Below are positions 54,417 to 63,403 of a stretch of DNA of 64,000 nt, piece by piece. How positions within the stretch are numbered: the stretch's first letter is position 1; each line of letters begins with the position of its first letter. The position numbers were made by a program, and so were the translations under genes. The notes under the pieces are model-generated. The model saw only the letters and a program-made list of their open reading frames with translations. It had not been told where the DNA came from and did not search any database. This DNA comes from LMUY01 sp965198565 (GTDB taxonomy: Bacteria > Pseudomonadota > Alphaproteobacteria > Acetobacterales > Acetobacteraceae), in NCBI GenBank assembly GCA_965198565.1, contig OZ240665.1, positions 682,001 to 746,000 of the forward strand. The letters are read 5' to 3'.

Positions 54417-54820
54417 TCGCCGCCACTGCAGCGCATGCGCCGGCTTTGGCGGCCATCCATGCCGCCGCCTTCCCGCCGCGCGCGGCCTGGGCCGAGCGGG
54501 CGGTGGCCGAGGTGCTGGCCATGCCGGGCGCGTTCGGCTGGCTCGACCCGCGCGGCGGGCTGATCCTGGCGCGCGCCATCGCGGGCGAAGCGGAGGTGCT
54601 CACCCTGGCCGTGGCGCCCGGTATCCGCCGGGTGGGCGTCGGCCGGGCCCTGCTCGACCGCGCCATTGCCACCGTCCCGCCGCTGCCCTGGTTCTTGGAG
54701 GTGGCGGCGGACAACTCCGGCGCGCTCGCCCTCTACGCCGCCGCCGGCTTCATCCCGTGCGGGTCGCGGCCGAAGTATTATCCGGGCGGCGGGGATGCGC
54801 TGTTGCTGCGGCGCGAGTGA
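54413..54820 (+). CDS. rimI: Ribosomal-protein-alanine N-acetyltransferase
   Basis: A 135-residue GNAT enzyme. The N-terminal AAIHAAAFPPRAAWAERAVA, EAEVLTLAVAPGIRRVGVGR (with the acetyl-CoA binding RxxGxG stretch) and NSGALALYAAAGF follow RimI. It acetylates the N-terminal alanine of ribosomal protein bS18. Translational coupling to tsaB is seen in many proteobacteria. Starts at GTG 54413. Confidence 0.9.
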   Translation: MIAATAAHAPALAAIHAAAFPPRAAWAERAVAEVLAMPGAFGWLDPRGGLILARAIAGEAEVLTLAVAPGIRRVGVGRALLDRAIATVPPLPWFLEVAADNSGALALYAAAGFIPCGSRPKYYPGGGDALLLRRE

Positions 54821-54843
54821 GGCCAGCGCGTCGCGGCATTCGT

Positions 54844-54960
54844 CTCCCTCTCCCGCGGGCGGGAGAGGGAGGGGTGAGGGTGCGAGAGCTGCCCGACAAT
54901 GCCTTGCGGTGGCCTAGAACCCTCACCCCGACCCTCTCCCGTGAAGGACGGGAGAGGGAG
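54844..54960. repeat. Family A intergenic repeat, copy 6
   Basis: ccctctcccgcgggcgggag with aggggtgagggtgcgag at left and ccctcaccccgaccctctcc with cgtgaaggacgggagaggg at right. It sits between convergent rimI and tusA-like genes and may end both transcripts. Confidence 0.8.
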
Positions 54961-54975
54961 AAGACAACCTGCCAG

Positions 54976-55203
54976 CTACCCACCCTTGACGATCACCACC
55001 GTGCTCGTCCCGTCCGCCTCGTCGGCCACCGCCACCACCGTATGGCCCTGCTCGGACGCGGTCTGCGGCACGTTGCGGCGCGGCTCGGCGCCACGCAGGC
55101 GGATCTCGAGCCGGTCTCCAGCCTGCAGCCGATCCAGCGCCAAACGGGTGCGCACGAAGGTCATCGGGCAAACGTCGCGAGTGATGTCGAGGTAAGTCGT
55201 CAT
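54976..55203 (-). CDS. TusA/YedF/SirA-family sulfur carrier-like protein
   Basis: A 75-residue protein with the TusA signature: DITRDVCPMTFVRTRLALDR, where the CP dipeptide is the sulfur-carrying Cys in the helix start, then LQAGDRLEIRLRG and a C-terminal TVVIVKGG. TusA proteins relay sulfur for tRNA thiolation or molybdenum cofactor. Many alphaproteobacteria have such a gene. The ATG at 55203 is taken; TTG/GTG codons just upstream (to 55215) are possible starts. Confidence 0.85.
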   Translation of the reverse strand: MTTYLDITRDVCPMTFVRTRLALDRLQAGDRLEIRLRGAEPRRNVPQTASEQGHTVVAVADEADGTSTVVIVKGG

Positions 55204-55303
55204 GTCCCCCACCAATTGAACAGATGGTTACTTGCGCCAGCCGTTGCGAATCAATGCCACAACCTCGTATATGGCATACTGACTTGATTTTGGAGAGAAC
55301 ACG

Positions 55304-55717
55304 ATGTCTGACGATCTGGCCCCGCCGGATATCCTCGCGCTCACGGCACAGATTGTTTCGGCCCATGTCGGCGCCAACTCGGTCTCGGCGGACCTGTTGC
55401 CGGACCTGATCCGCGACGTGCACCGGGCCGTCTCGAGCCTGGGCCAAGCCGCCCCGCCCCCCGTCGAACGACCGCAGCCGGCGGTGCCGATCAAGAAATC
55501 CGTCTTCCCCGACTACATCGTCTGCCTCGAGGACGGCAAGAAGCTCAAGATGCTCAAGCGGCACCTGATGAGCGCCTACAACATGACACCGGACCAGTAT
55601 CGCGAGCGCTGGGGCCTCGGGCCGGACTACCCGATGGTGGCGCCCAACTACGCGCAGCACCGCTCTACCCTGGCCAAGAAGATCGGCCTGGGCACCGGCG
55701 GCCGATCCGGCGGCTGA
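55304..55717 (+). CDS. MucR/Ros-family transcriptional regulator
   Basis: A 137-residue regulator. The MucR core is at residues 70-110: KKSVFPDYIVCLEDGKKLKM then LKRHLMSAYNMTPDQYRERW, and a GPDYPMVAPNYA hinge. In Ros/MucR the zinc finger uses Cys (and Cys or Asp two residues on), His and a second His in the RHL-x-x-H region; here the second His position is Ala (RHLMSAY), so zinc binding may be lost or changed. MucR proteins control motility, exopolysaccharide and cell-cycle genes and bind AT-rich sites. A promoter-distal AT stretch precedes the ATG. Confidence 0.9.
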   Translation: MSDDLAPPDILALTAQIVSAHVGANSVSADLLPDLIRDVHRAVSSLGQAAPPPVERPQPAVPIKKSVFPDYIVCLEDGKKLKMLKRHLMSAYNMTPDQYRERWGLGPDYPMVAPNYAQHRSTLAKKIGLGTGGRSGG

Positions 55718-55829
55718 CCCACCGCTCGACTTCCCCGATTCGACAGGCCACCCTGGTATCGGCTACCCCACTCACGGCAGAGTGTGGCAGATAACCGTTC
55801 AAGGACCGCCAAGGGACCCAGACCAGGCA

Positions 55830-56321
55830 ATGGAATCGCGTATCGAGCGCCTGTGCGTCGAGCGTGGCTTGAAGATGACGGGGCAGCGCCGCGTGATCGC
55901 TCGGGTTCTGTCGGAGGCTGAAGACCACCCCGACGTGGAGGAGCTGTACCGTCGCGCCACCGCACTGGATGGCCGCATCTCGATCGCCACCGTCTACCGC
56001 ACGGTCCGGCTGCTGGAGGAGAAGGGCATCCTGGCCCGGCGCGACTTCGGCGGTGGCCGCGCCCGCTACGAGCCCACAGCCCATGGCAGACACTACCATT
56101 TGATTGACGTCGATACGGGGAAGGTGATCGAGTTTGCCGATGCCGAGCATGAGAAGCTGATGGAGGCGATCGCCCTTCGCCTCGGGTTCGACCTGGTGTC
56201 CTATCGCCTCGAGCTGTTCGGCAGCCGCAAGCCCGCCAAACGCGAGGCAAGCCGGGTCGAACGGCCGGGCCCGAAAGACACCGAGCTCGCCGCGCACGCA
56301 GCCGCAAGGCCGCATCGTTGA
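55830..56321 (+). CDS. fur: Fur-family metal-responsive repressor
   Basis: A 163-residue Fur-type protein. The winged helix includes GLKMTGQRRVIARVLSEAED, HPDVEELYRRA and ISIATVYRTVRLLEEKGIL; the dimer/metal half has EPTAHGRHYHLIDVDTGKV. The second metal site Cys pairs of E. coli Fur are absent, as in alphaproteobacterial Fur/Mur, which often sense manganese or iron. Irr is another possibility, but the Irr HRM motif is not seen. The ATG 55830 gives the normal N-terminus. Its stop overlaps the start of the next gene (TTGA). Confidence 0.85.
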   Translation: MESRIERLCVERGLKMTGQRRVIARVLSEAEDHPDVEELYRRATALDGRISIATVYRTVRLLEEKGILARRDFGGGRARYEPTAHGRHYHLIDVDTGKVIEFADAEHEKLMEAIALRLGFDLVSYRLELFGSRKPAKREASRVERPGPKDTELAAHAAARPHR

Positions 56322-57160
56322 ACGTCGAGCGCACCACCACGACCCTGCTGCCGTCCCGCCGAGCCTCGGGCCGGGCGCCGTTCGGGGAGCTGCGGGCCGG
56401 CCATCTCGGCCTGCGCCTGGCCACCACCCCGGCCGAGATCGAAGCGCTGCAGGCCCTGCGCTACCGCGTGTTCTACCAGGAAATGGGCGCCGTGCCCGAC
56501 AGCGCGACCGCCGCCTCCGGGCGCGACGCCGACCGCTTCGACCACTTCGCCGACCACCTGATCGTGGTGGATCACGCCTTGGGCGACGGCCCGCAATCCG
56601 TCGTCGGCACCTACCGCATGCTGCAGAGCGAGGGCGCGGCGGCGGCGGGCGGCTTCTACACGGCGGGCGAATACGACATCGCGCCGCTGCTGAGCTTCCC
56701 CGGCCGCCTGCTCGAGCTCGGCCGCTCCTGCGTGGACTCGCGCTATCGCGGCCGCGCCGTGATGCAACTGCTGTGGCGCGGCATCGCCGCCTATGTCTTC
56801 GCCTACGACATCGACCTGCTGTTCGGCTGCGCCAGCCTCGCCGGCACCGACCCGGACAGCGTTGCCGCCGAACTCACCTACCTGCACCACAACCATCTCG
56901 CCCCGCCGGCGCTGCGCCCGGTCGCGGTGGCCAGCCGCTATGTCGACATGGACCGCGTGCCGCCGGGGACGGTGGACCCGCGGCGCGTGCTGATGAGCTT
57001 GCCGCCCTTGATCAAGGGCTACCTGCGGCTCGGCGCCATGGTGGGCGGCGGCGCCGTGGTGGACCGCCAATTCAACACCATCGACGTGGCCGTGGTGGTG
57101 AAGACCGACCTGGTAACCGACAAATACATCGACCACTACAAGCGCCAGCTCCAAGATTAG
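56318..57160 (+). CDS. OlsB-like N-acyltransferase (ornithine lipid synthesis-type GNAT)
   Basis: A 280-residue acyltransferase. LRLATTPAEIEALQALRYRV and FYQEMGA are the OlsB/hemolysin-like GNAT start; GTYRML, LELGRSCVD and RYRGRAVMQLLWRGIAAYV continue the core; PPLIKGYLRLGAMVGGGAVV and DRQFNTIDVAVVV end it. OlsB attaches a 3-hydroxy fatty acid to ornithine for membrane ornithine lipids. No olsA partner is next to it. It begins at TTG 56318 overlapping the fur stop, so it may be under the same promoter. Confidence 0.8.
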   Translation: MNVERTTTTLLPSRRASGRAPFGELRAGHLGLRLATTPAEIEALQALRYRVFYQEMGAVPDSATAASGRDADRFDHFADHLIVVDHALGDGPQSVVGTYRMLQSEGAAAAGGFYTAGEYDIAPLLSFPGRLLELGRSCVDSRYRGRAVMQLLWRGIAAYVFAYDIDLLFGCASLAGTDPDSVAAELTYLHHNHLAPPALRPVAVASRYVDMDRVPPGTVDPRRVLMSLPPLIKGYLRLGAMVGGGAVVDRQFNTIDVAVVVKTDLVTDKYIDHYKRQLQD

Positions 57161-57215
57161 CGCCTTGGGCAGGATTGCGGCTCCTGGCCGCAGCCGGTCC
57201 GGCTGGAGGGGCATG

Positions 57216-58748
57216 ATGCACCGGATCGCAGGCCTCACCGGCTGGCGGGCGGACTTGGCGGCCGCCGGCTTCGGGGCATTGGCCGCCGCCGCGTTGCCAC
57301 CGGTGAACGCCATCCCGGTGCTGCTGATCGCCGTGCCTGGCCTGCTCGCGCTGATCGACGGCGCGCGCACCTGGCGGGTGGCGCTGCGCCGCGGCTTCTG
57401 CTTCGGCCTCGCCCACCACATCCTCGGCCTGTACTGGATCACCGAGGCGATCCTGATCGAGTCCGCGCGCTATTGGTGGCTGGTGCCGCTGGCAGTGCCG
57501 GCGCTGTCTGCGCTGCTCGCCGTGTTCATCGCGGTGGCCTGCGCCGGGGCTCGCATGGCGGCGCCGGGCTGGCGGCGCGTGCTGCTGCTGGCCGGGCTAT
57601 GGACCTTGCTGGACCTGGCGCGCCAGTTCATCGGCACCGGCTTTCCGTGGAACCCGTGGGGCAGCGTCTGGGCGGTCGCCGGGCCGATCGGCAACGTGAT
57701 GCTGCAGCCGGCGGCCTGGTTGGGCGCTCCGGGGCTGACCTTGCTGACCGTATTGCTCGCCGCCGCGCCGGCGCTGGGCTGGCGCTTTTGCGCGGGGGCG
57801 GCGGCGTTCCTCGGCGTCTGGATGGTGTTCGGCGTCTGGCGGCTGTCCGAAACGCTGCCCGCCGCGCCGGGCGTGAGCGTGGTGCTGGTGCAGGGCAACG
57901 TCGCGCAAGGGCAGAAATTCGACCAAGCCGCCGCGGACGCCATTTTCGAGCGGTATCTGACGCTCACGCGCGAGGGCGTCGCGCACGCGCAGGCGGTGGC
58001 ACCGGGCCAGCCGATCGTCGTGGTCTGGCCGGAGACCGCCAGTCCGTTCTGGCTGGGCCAGGACGCGGGCGCGCGGGAGGCGATCTGGCAAGTCTCGCGG
58101 CCGGCCACCGCCGTGCTGGCCGGCAGCGTGCGCATCGAGGGCGACCTGCCCTATAACAGCATGTTCGTGCTCACCGGCCCGGACACTATCGCCGGCATCT
58201 ACGACAAGTGGCACCTGGTGCCGTTCGGCGAGTTCGCCCCCTCCTGGGTGCCGTTCGCTGTGCAGGTGGTGCCGGGCCGCAGCTTCGGCTTTGGCAGCGG
58301 CCCCAAGACGTTCCACGTGCCGGGGCTGCCCGCGTTCGGCGCCCTGATCTGCTACGAGGCGATCTATCCCGGCCAGTTGGTCGACGAGGCGGACCGGCCG
58401 CAATGGCTGGTCAACATCACCAACGACGCCTGGTTCGGCAACTCCACCGGGCCGCGGCAACACCTCGCCGCCGTGCGGATGCGCGCCGTCGAGGAGGGCC
58501 TGCCGATGATGCGCGCGGCCAACACCGGGATCACCGCCGCCTTCGATGCGGATGGGCGCGAGTTGGCCCGCTTGCCGCTGCGCACCGCCGCCGAGATGGT
58601 GGTGTCCCTGCCCGCCGCGCGCGGCCCGACGCCGTTCTCGCGCCAGGGGCTGACCACGCCGCTGCTGCTCTCGCTGGCCGCCTGCGTGGCCGGGTTGCGC
58701 ATCATCGACCGCCGCGGCCGCAGCCGCCTGGTGGACGATCCGCTGTAA
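57216..58748 (+). CDS. lnt: Apolipoprotein N-acyltransferase
   Basis: A 510-residue inner-membrane enzyme that adds the third acyl chain to lipoproteins. The first half has several TM helices (for example WWLVPLAVPALSALLAVFIA). The nitrilase domain keeps the triad: Glu in VVWPETASPFWL, Lys in IYDKWHLVPFGEF and Cys in ALICYEAIYPGQL, then NITNDAWFGNSTGPRQHLAA and MRAANTGITAAFD. GGAGGG lies 5 bases before the ATG at 57216 (an ATG at 57213 is also possible). It follows the OlsB-like gene by 55 bases. Confidence 0.95.
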   Translation: MHRIAGLTGWRADLAAAGFGALAAAALPPVNAIPVLLIAVPGLLALIDGARTWRVALRRGFCFGLAHHILGLYWITEAILIESARYWWLVPLAVPALSALLAVFIAVACAGARMAAPGWRRVLLLAGLWTLLDLARQFIGTGFPWNPWGSVWAVAGPIGNVMLQPAAWLGAPGLTLLTVLLAAAPALGWRFCAGAAAFLGVWMVFGVWRLSETLPAAPGVSVVLVQGNVAQGQKFDQAAADAIFERYLTLTREGVAHAQAVAPGQPIVVVWPETASPFWLGQDAGAREAIWQVSRPATAVLAGSVRIEGDLPYNSMFVLTGPDTIAGIYDKWHLVPFGEFAPSWVPFAVQVVPGRSFGFGSGPKTFHVPGLPAFGALICYEAIYPGQLVDEADRPQWLVNITNDAWFGNSTGPRQHLAAVRMRAVEEGLPMMRAANTGITAAFDADGRELARLPLRTAAEMVVSLPAARGPTPFSRQGLTTPLLLSLAACVAGLRIIDRRGRSRLVDDPL

Positions 58749-58886
58749 ACTGGCTCGCCGACACACGTCTCGCTACGCGAGCGGACGCAACTCTTTCCTC
58801 CATTTCAAGTTGTGGACTTAATAATTCCTTTACCAATGGCTGTAGCGTCGGTTTAATCACAGCCGCTGAAAGGAGACGTTTGCTTG

Positions 58887-59333
58887 ATGGCCATTTCGCC
58901 CGAAAGCCGGCCCAGCCCGGTGGACGTGCACGTCGGAGCGCGCATTCGGCTGCGCCGTACGCTGCTGGGCATGTCACAAGAACGTCTTGGCGACGCCCTC
59001 GGGCTGACCTTCCAGCAGGTCCAGAAGTACGAGCGCGGCGTTAACCGGGTGGGCGCCTCCCGCCTGTTCGACCTCTCCCGCATCCTCGACGTCCCGATCA
59101 GCTTTTTCTACGACAACATGCCCGGCGCGCAGGGTAGCTCGTCCTTGTCGGGGGGGTCGGCCGCCACCGGGTTCGCCGAAGGCCAGGAGGCGTATGGCGG
59201 CGCCTCGGACGAGATCATGAACAAGCGCGAGACGCTCGAGCTGGTCCGCGCCTACTACCGCATCGCGGACCCGACCGTGCGCAAGCGCATGTTCGAGCTG
59301 ATCAAGTCGATGGGCGCCCCACTCGACGACTAG
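58887..59333 (+). CDS. XRE-family transcriptional regulator
   Basis: A 148-residue DNA-binding protein. The HTH_3 domain is at residues 15-75: VGARIRLRRTLLGMSQERLG, ALGLTFQQVQKYERGVNRVG, ASRLFDLSRILDVPISFFYD. The C-terminal MNKRETLELVRAYYRIADPT resembles alphaproteobacterial regulators of this type. AAGGAG is 11 bases before the ATG; a TTG directly in front of it (58884) is also possible. It is a single-gene unit with AT-rich DNA in front (58790-58860), and nothing else in that gap. Confidence 0.88.
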   Translation: MAISPESRPSPVDVHVGARIRLRRTLLGMSQERLGDALGLTFQQVQKYERGVNRVGASRLFDLSRILDVPISFFYDNMPGAQGSSSLSGGSAATGFAEGQEAYGGASDEIMNKRETLELVRAYYRIADPTVRKRMFELIKSMGAPLDD

Positions 59334-59385
59334 GACCCGGCACTGATCTTGCTTCGCAATGGGCTCAGCCGGTTGCAGGGGTCCG

Positions 59386-60705
59386 ATGGGATCGAAACGC
59401 ACGATGCACCTGGTCGCGTTCCTGATGACGGGGCCGACCTGCCACCACCATGGCGCCTGGCGTCACCCCGAATCCGACGTCGAGGACATGCTCGACCCGG
59501 CGCGCTACGAGCACATCGCTCGCGTGCTGGAAGCGGGCTGCTTCGACAGCCTGTTCTTCGCCGACATCCTCGGCCTGTATGATCTCTACGGCAGCAGCTT
59601 CGCCACCATGGTGCGCCGCGGCGGCCAACTCTGCCTGCTCGACCCAGCCGTGCTGCTGCCGATCATGGCGCGGGTCACCCGCCGGATCGGCCTGGGGCTG
59701 ACCTACTCCTCCACGTTCAACCACCCCTACCAGATCGCCCGCATGCTCGCCTCGCTGGACCATGTGAGCGGCGGCCGCGCGGCCTGGAACGTGGTCGCCT
59801 CCACCTCGACGCTCGAGGCGCGCAACTTCGGGTTGGACGAAATGCCGGGCCGCGCCCAGCGCTACGACCGGGCGGACGAGGTGCTCGAGGCCTGTTTCGC
59901 GTTGTGGGACAGTTGGGAGGACGGCGCGCTGGTGCTGGACCGGGCCCGCGGCGTGTTCGCCGACCCGGCGAAGGTCCATTACGCCAACTATGCCGGGCGC
60001 TGGATCAAGACCCGCGGCCCGCTGACCACGCCGCGCAGCCCGCAAGGCCGCCCCGTGATCATGCAGGCCGGCAGTTCCGAGCGCGGGCGCGAGTTCGGCG
60101 CGCGCTGGGGCGAGATCATCTTCACCCTGCAGCACCACAAAAGCGACATGCAGGCGTTCTACACCGACTTCAAGCGCCGCATGGTGGCCCACGGGCGAGC
60201 GCCGGAAGAATGCGTGGTGCTGCCCTCCATCGACGTGGTGATCGGCGAGACCGACGCGATCGCCCAGGAGCGCGCGGCGTACCTGAACAGCCTGGTCGAC
60301 ACCGAATTGGGCATGGCGCAGATCTCCGGCCATATCGGCGTGGACCTATCGCGCTTCGACCCGGACCAGCCCTTGGCGGACATCGCCTTGGAGGAGGGCT
60401 CGCGCGGCTCGTTCGACGTCATCCTGCAGGGCACCAAGGCCGAGGGCCTCACCCTGGGCGAGGCCGCCCGGCGCTTCGCCACCAGCGAACTCTGCCCCCA
60501 ATTGGTCGGCACGCCCGAGACCATCGCCGACCACCTGAGCGACCTGTTCGAGGATCATGCCTGCGACGGCTTCGTGCTGACGCCCACCACCATGCCCGGC
60601 ATGTACGAGCAGTTCTGCCGCTCCGTGGTGCCGATCCTGCAGCAACGGGGCTTGTTCCGCCGGGCCTATCGCGGATCCACGCTGCGGGAGCATTTGCGGG
60701 ACTGA
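59386..60705 (+). CDS. LLM-class flavin monooxygenase (NtaA/SnaA/DszA group), first of two
   Basis: A 439-residue TIM-barrel flavoenzyme. The NtaA/SnaA/DszA group signatures are visible: LAFLMTG-like LVAFLMTGPTCHHHGAWR, IARVLEAGCFDSLFFADIL, IGLGLTYSSTFNHPYQIARM, GGRAAWNVVASTS, YDRADEVLEACFALWDSW and GRPVIMQAGSSERGREF. Members oxidise sulfur compounds, amines or chelators with FMNH2 from a partner reductase; the substrate is unknown. Start ATG 59386 (MGSKRTMHL). A second LLM gene follows after 24 bases. Confidence 0.88.
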   Translation: MGSKRTMHLVAFLMTGPTCHHHGAWRHPESDVEDMLDPARYEHIARVLEAGCFDSLFFADILGLYDLYGSSFATMVRRGGQLCLLDPAVLLPIMARVTRRIGLGLTYSSTFNHPYQIARMLASLDHVSGGRAAWNVVASTSTLEARNFGLDEMPGRAQRYDRADEVLEACFALWDSWEDGALVLDRARGVFADPAKVHYANYAGRWIKTRGPLTTPRSPQGRPVIMQAGSSERGREFGARWGEIIFTLQHHKSDMQAFYTDFKRRMVAHGRAPEECVVLPSIDVVIGETDAIAQERAAYLNSLVDTELGMAQISGHIGVDLSRFDPDQPLADIALEEGSRGSFDVILQGTKAEGLTLGEAARRFATSELCPQLVGTPETIADHLSDLFEDHACDGFVLTPTTMPGMYEQFCRSVVPILQQRGLFRRAYRGSTLREHLRD

Positions 60706-60729
60706 CTTCACCGGGGGAGCGCGCGCCGC

Positions 60730-62073
60730 ATGCCGAAGACGAAGATGCATCTGGGCTTTGACTTCTCCTACACGCATCTGGGCGGCCGCTGGCGCCTGCC
60801 CGGCGGCTGGCCGGGGCGCCGCTTCCCCGACATCGAGACGTTCGAGGACCTGGCGCGCATCGCCGAGCGCGGCCGGCTCGACCTGATCTTTTCCGGCGAC
60901 GGCACCGGCGTGCCCGACACCTGGCGTGGCTCGCGCGACGCCGCCGTGCAGTGGGGGATCAACTGGCCGCGGCAGGACCTCAACCCGATCATGGTCGCGA
61001 TGTCCCGCGTCGCGCGGCGCATCGGCTTCGGCCTGACCTATTCCTCCACCTTCATGCACCCCTACTACACCGCGCGGCTGATGAACGCGCTGGACCACGT
61101 GACCGGCGGGCGCATCGCCATGAACCTGGTCACATCGACCCGGCGCTCGGACGCGGCCAATTTCGGCTTCGACGCGCTGATGGAGCATGGCGCGCGCTAC
61201 GACCGGATGGAGGAGTTCACCGACGTCTGCCGCAAGCTGTGGGACGCGACCGAAGCGGACGCCATGCTGTGGGACCACGCCACTGGGCATGTGGGGGACC
61301 CGGCGAAGGTGCACGCCATGTCGCACCAAGGCCGCTTCTTCAAGGTCGAGGGGCCGCTCAACACGCCGCCGTCGCCGCAAGGCCGCCCCGTGCTGATACA
61401 GGCCGGCGGTTCGCCGCGGGGCATCCGCGCCTCCGCCTACGTGGCCGACCACGTGTTCGGCGCGGATATGGACCTGGCGCCGCAGATCAAGCAGCGCGAG
61501 GCGCTGGACCGCGCCCTGGCCGAGCTGGGGCGGGACCCGGCCGGGGTCGGCATCCTGTGGCAGACCCCCATCGTGGTGCGCGAGACGGCGCGGGAGGCGC
61601 AGGCGCAGAAGGACCTATTGCTGACCGCGGTGCCGGCCGAGGCGGTGGGCGTGTACCTGTCGTACAATTCGGGCTACGACTTCTCGACCTTGCCGGCCCA
61701 GTTCTCGTTGGCGGAGTTGCAGGCGGAGATCGTGGCCTCGCACGCCTCGCCGGTGGGCTTCGTGCATCACCTGGCCGAGCGGCTGGGCGCGGACACGGTG
61801 ATCACCCGGGACGCCTTCTTCGAGGAGGGCGTGCGCGAGGCGATGAGCTACGACACCACCATCGCGGGCACGCCGCAGCAGTTGGCGGACCTGCTGGAGA
61901 CGCGTTTCGAGGCGACCGGCAGCCGCGGCGGGTTCATGTTTGGGCACATCGTCACGTTGCCGAGCGACCTGGTGGCGATCGTGGACCTGCTGGTGCCCGA
62001 GTTGCAGCGCCGCGGGCGGTTCCGCACGGACTACGGCTACCAGACGCTGCGGGACAATTTACGGGACAGCTAA
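60730..62073 (+). CDS. LLM-class flavin monooxygenase, second of two
   Basis: A 447-residue paralogue with the same group signatures: LGFDFSYTHLGGRWRLPGGW, LARIAERGRLDLIFSGDGT, IGFGLTYSSTFMHPYYTARL, GGRIAMNLVTSTRRSDAANF, RPVLIQAGGSPRGIRASAY. It may act on the same or a related substrate as the first. No flavin reductase gene was found next to the pair. It is followed by a family A repeat and an isopenicillin-N-synthase-like gene. Confidence 0.88.
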   Translation: MPKTKMHLGFDFSYTHLGGRWRLPGGWPGRRFPDIETFEDLARIAERGRLDLIFSGDGTGVPDTWRGSRDAAVQWGINWPRQDLNPIMVAMSRVARRIGFGLTYSSTFMHPYYTARLMNALDHVTGGRIAMNLVTSTRRSDAANFGFDALMEHGARYDRMEEFTDVCRKLWDATEADAMLWDHATGHVGDPAKVHAMSHQGRFFKVEGPLNTPPSPQGRPVLIQAGGSPRGIRASAYVADHVFGADMDLAPQIKQREALDRALAELGRDPAGVGILWQTPIVVRETAREAQAQKDLLLTAVPAEAVGVYLSYNSGYDFSTLPAQFSLAELQAEIVASHASPVGFVHHLAERLGADTVITRDAFFEEGVREAMSYDTTIAGTPQQLADLLETRFEATGSRGGFMFGHIVTLPSDLVAIVDLLVPELQRRGRFRTDYGYQTLRDNLRDS

Positions 62074-62091
62074 GCCGCACCCTGCTTCAAG

Positions 62092-62198
62092 CCCTCTCCC
62101 TCTGGGAGAGGGCTGGGTGAGGGACCGGGTGGCGACCCACTCGCCCTTGAAGAGCGGTGCGCGACCCTCACCCCGACCCTCTCCCAGAGGGAGAGGGA
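62092..62198. repeat. Family A intergenic repeat, copy 7
   Basis: ccctctccctctgggagagg followed by gctgggtgaggg, about 45 bases of spacer, then ccctcaccccgaccctctcc followed by cagagggagaggg. It lies 18 bases after the LLM gene. Confidence 0.8.
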
Positions 62199-62291
62199 GC
62201 AGAAAGGCAGCGCGGACACACCAGATTAGCATGGAATAATCCGCCAACCCGGCCCAAGCTGCCGCGGCTTTCGCAAACAGGAGAGACACTC

Positions 62292-63308
62292 ATGCTCGCA
62301 GAACCCGATCTCGCCACCTGGCGCAGCGCCAATGCGATCGCCTCCGAAGCCATCCCCGCGATCGATCTCGGACCGTTCCTCGATGGCAGCGACAAAGCAG
62401 GCGTGGCGCGGCAGATCGGCGCTGCCTGCCGTGGCAGCGGCTTCCTGTATCTGCGCAACCACGGCGTGCCGGCCGCCCTCGTCGAGGCGGTGATGGCGGA
62501 GGCACAGCGTTTCTTCGCCCTGCCGGACGAGCAGAAGATGGCGATCCACATCGCCCACTCGCCCTGCCATCGCGGCTACTTCCCGACCTTCGCCGAAAAC
62601 ACCGACCCGACCCAGCACGCCGACCTCAAGGAAGGCTTCGACATCGGGCTCGACCTGCCGCCGGACGCGCCGCAGAGCCAGCGCGCCAAGCCGCTGCACG
62701 GCGCCAACCAGTGGCCGGACGCGGTGCCGGGCTTCCGCGACACGGTCGAGGCCTACTACGCCGCAATGCTGACCCTGGCCGACCGGCTGATGGAAGCGAT
62801 GGCGTTGAGCCTGGGCCTGGAGCCGGATTACTTCCGCCCGATGATCGATCAGCCGCTGGCGGGCCTGCGCCTGCTGCACTACCCGCCGCAGGCTGGGGCG
62901 CCGATGCCCAACGCCGTCGGCTGCGGCGCGCACACCGACTACGGATGCCTCACCATCCTGGCGCAAGACGGCGTGGGCGGGCTGCAGGTGCGCAACGCCG
63001 ACGGGGACTGGGTGATGGCGCCGCCGATGCCGGGCGCGTTCATCGTGAACCTAGGCGACCAAATGGCGCGCTGGACCAACGACCAGTTCGCCGCCACGCC
63101 GCACCGGGTGATCAACCTGTCGGGCCGCGAACGCTACTCCATCCCGTTCTTCTTCGACCCGAACTACGACGCGGTGATAAGCTGCCTTGCCACCTGCCTC
63201 GCACCCGGCGAGACGCCGAAATACCCCGATGTGGTGGCCGGCGACTACCTGATGTCTCGTCTCGACGCGACCTTCTCCTACCGCGCGGACGCTCACGCCA
63301 CGACGTAG
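62292..63308 (+). CDS. Isopenicillin N synthase family 2OG-Fe(II) oxygenase
   Basis: A 338-residue non-heme iron enzyme. AIPAIDLGPFLDGSDKAGV and GSGFLYLRNHGVPAALVEAV are the DIOX_N start. The iron site is GCGAHTDYGCLTILAQDGVG (His-x-Asp) with the distal His in AATPHRVINLSGRERYSIPF (Arg binds 2-oxoglutarate). Such enzymes act on small organic molecules; the substrate is unknown. The ATG 62292 follows GGAGAG. The next gene encodes a binding protein, so the whole 59.4-64 kb cluster looks catabolic. Confidence 0.9.
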   Translation: MLAEPDLATWRSANAIASEAIPAIDLGPFLDGSDKAGVARQIGAACRGSGFLYLRNHGVPAALVEAVMAEAQRFFALPDEQKMAIHIAHSPCHRGYFPTFAENTDPTQHADLKEGFDIGLDLPPDAPQSQRAKPLHGANQWPDAVPGFRDTVEAYYAAMLTLADRLMEAMALSLGLEPDYFRPMIDQPLAGLRLLHYPPQAGAPMPNAVGCGAHTDYGCLTILAQDGVGGLQVRNADGDWVMAPPMPGAFIVNLGDQMARWTNDQFAATPHRVINLSGRERYSIPFFFDPNYDAVISCLATCLAPGETPKYPDVVAGDYLMSRLDATFSYRADAHATT

Positions 63309-63403
63309 AACCGGAGGGTGCAATGCGCTTGGGCAATGCACCCTCGCGACGCTGGCTGGCACATCGCTTGCTTTGTTCTGGCAAAGGTATCGGGAGATCG
63401 CAG

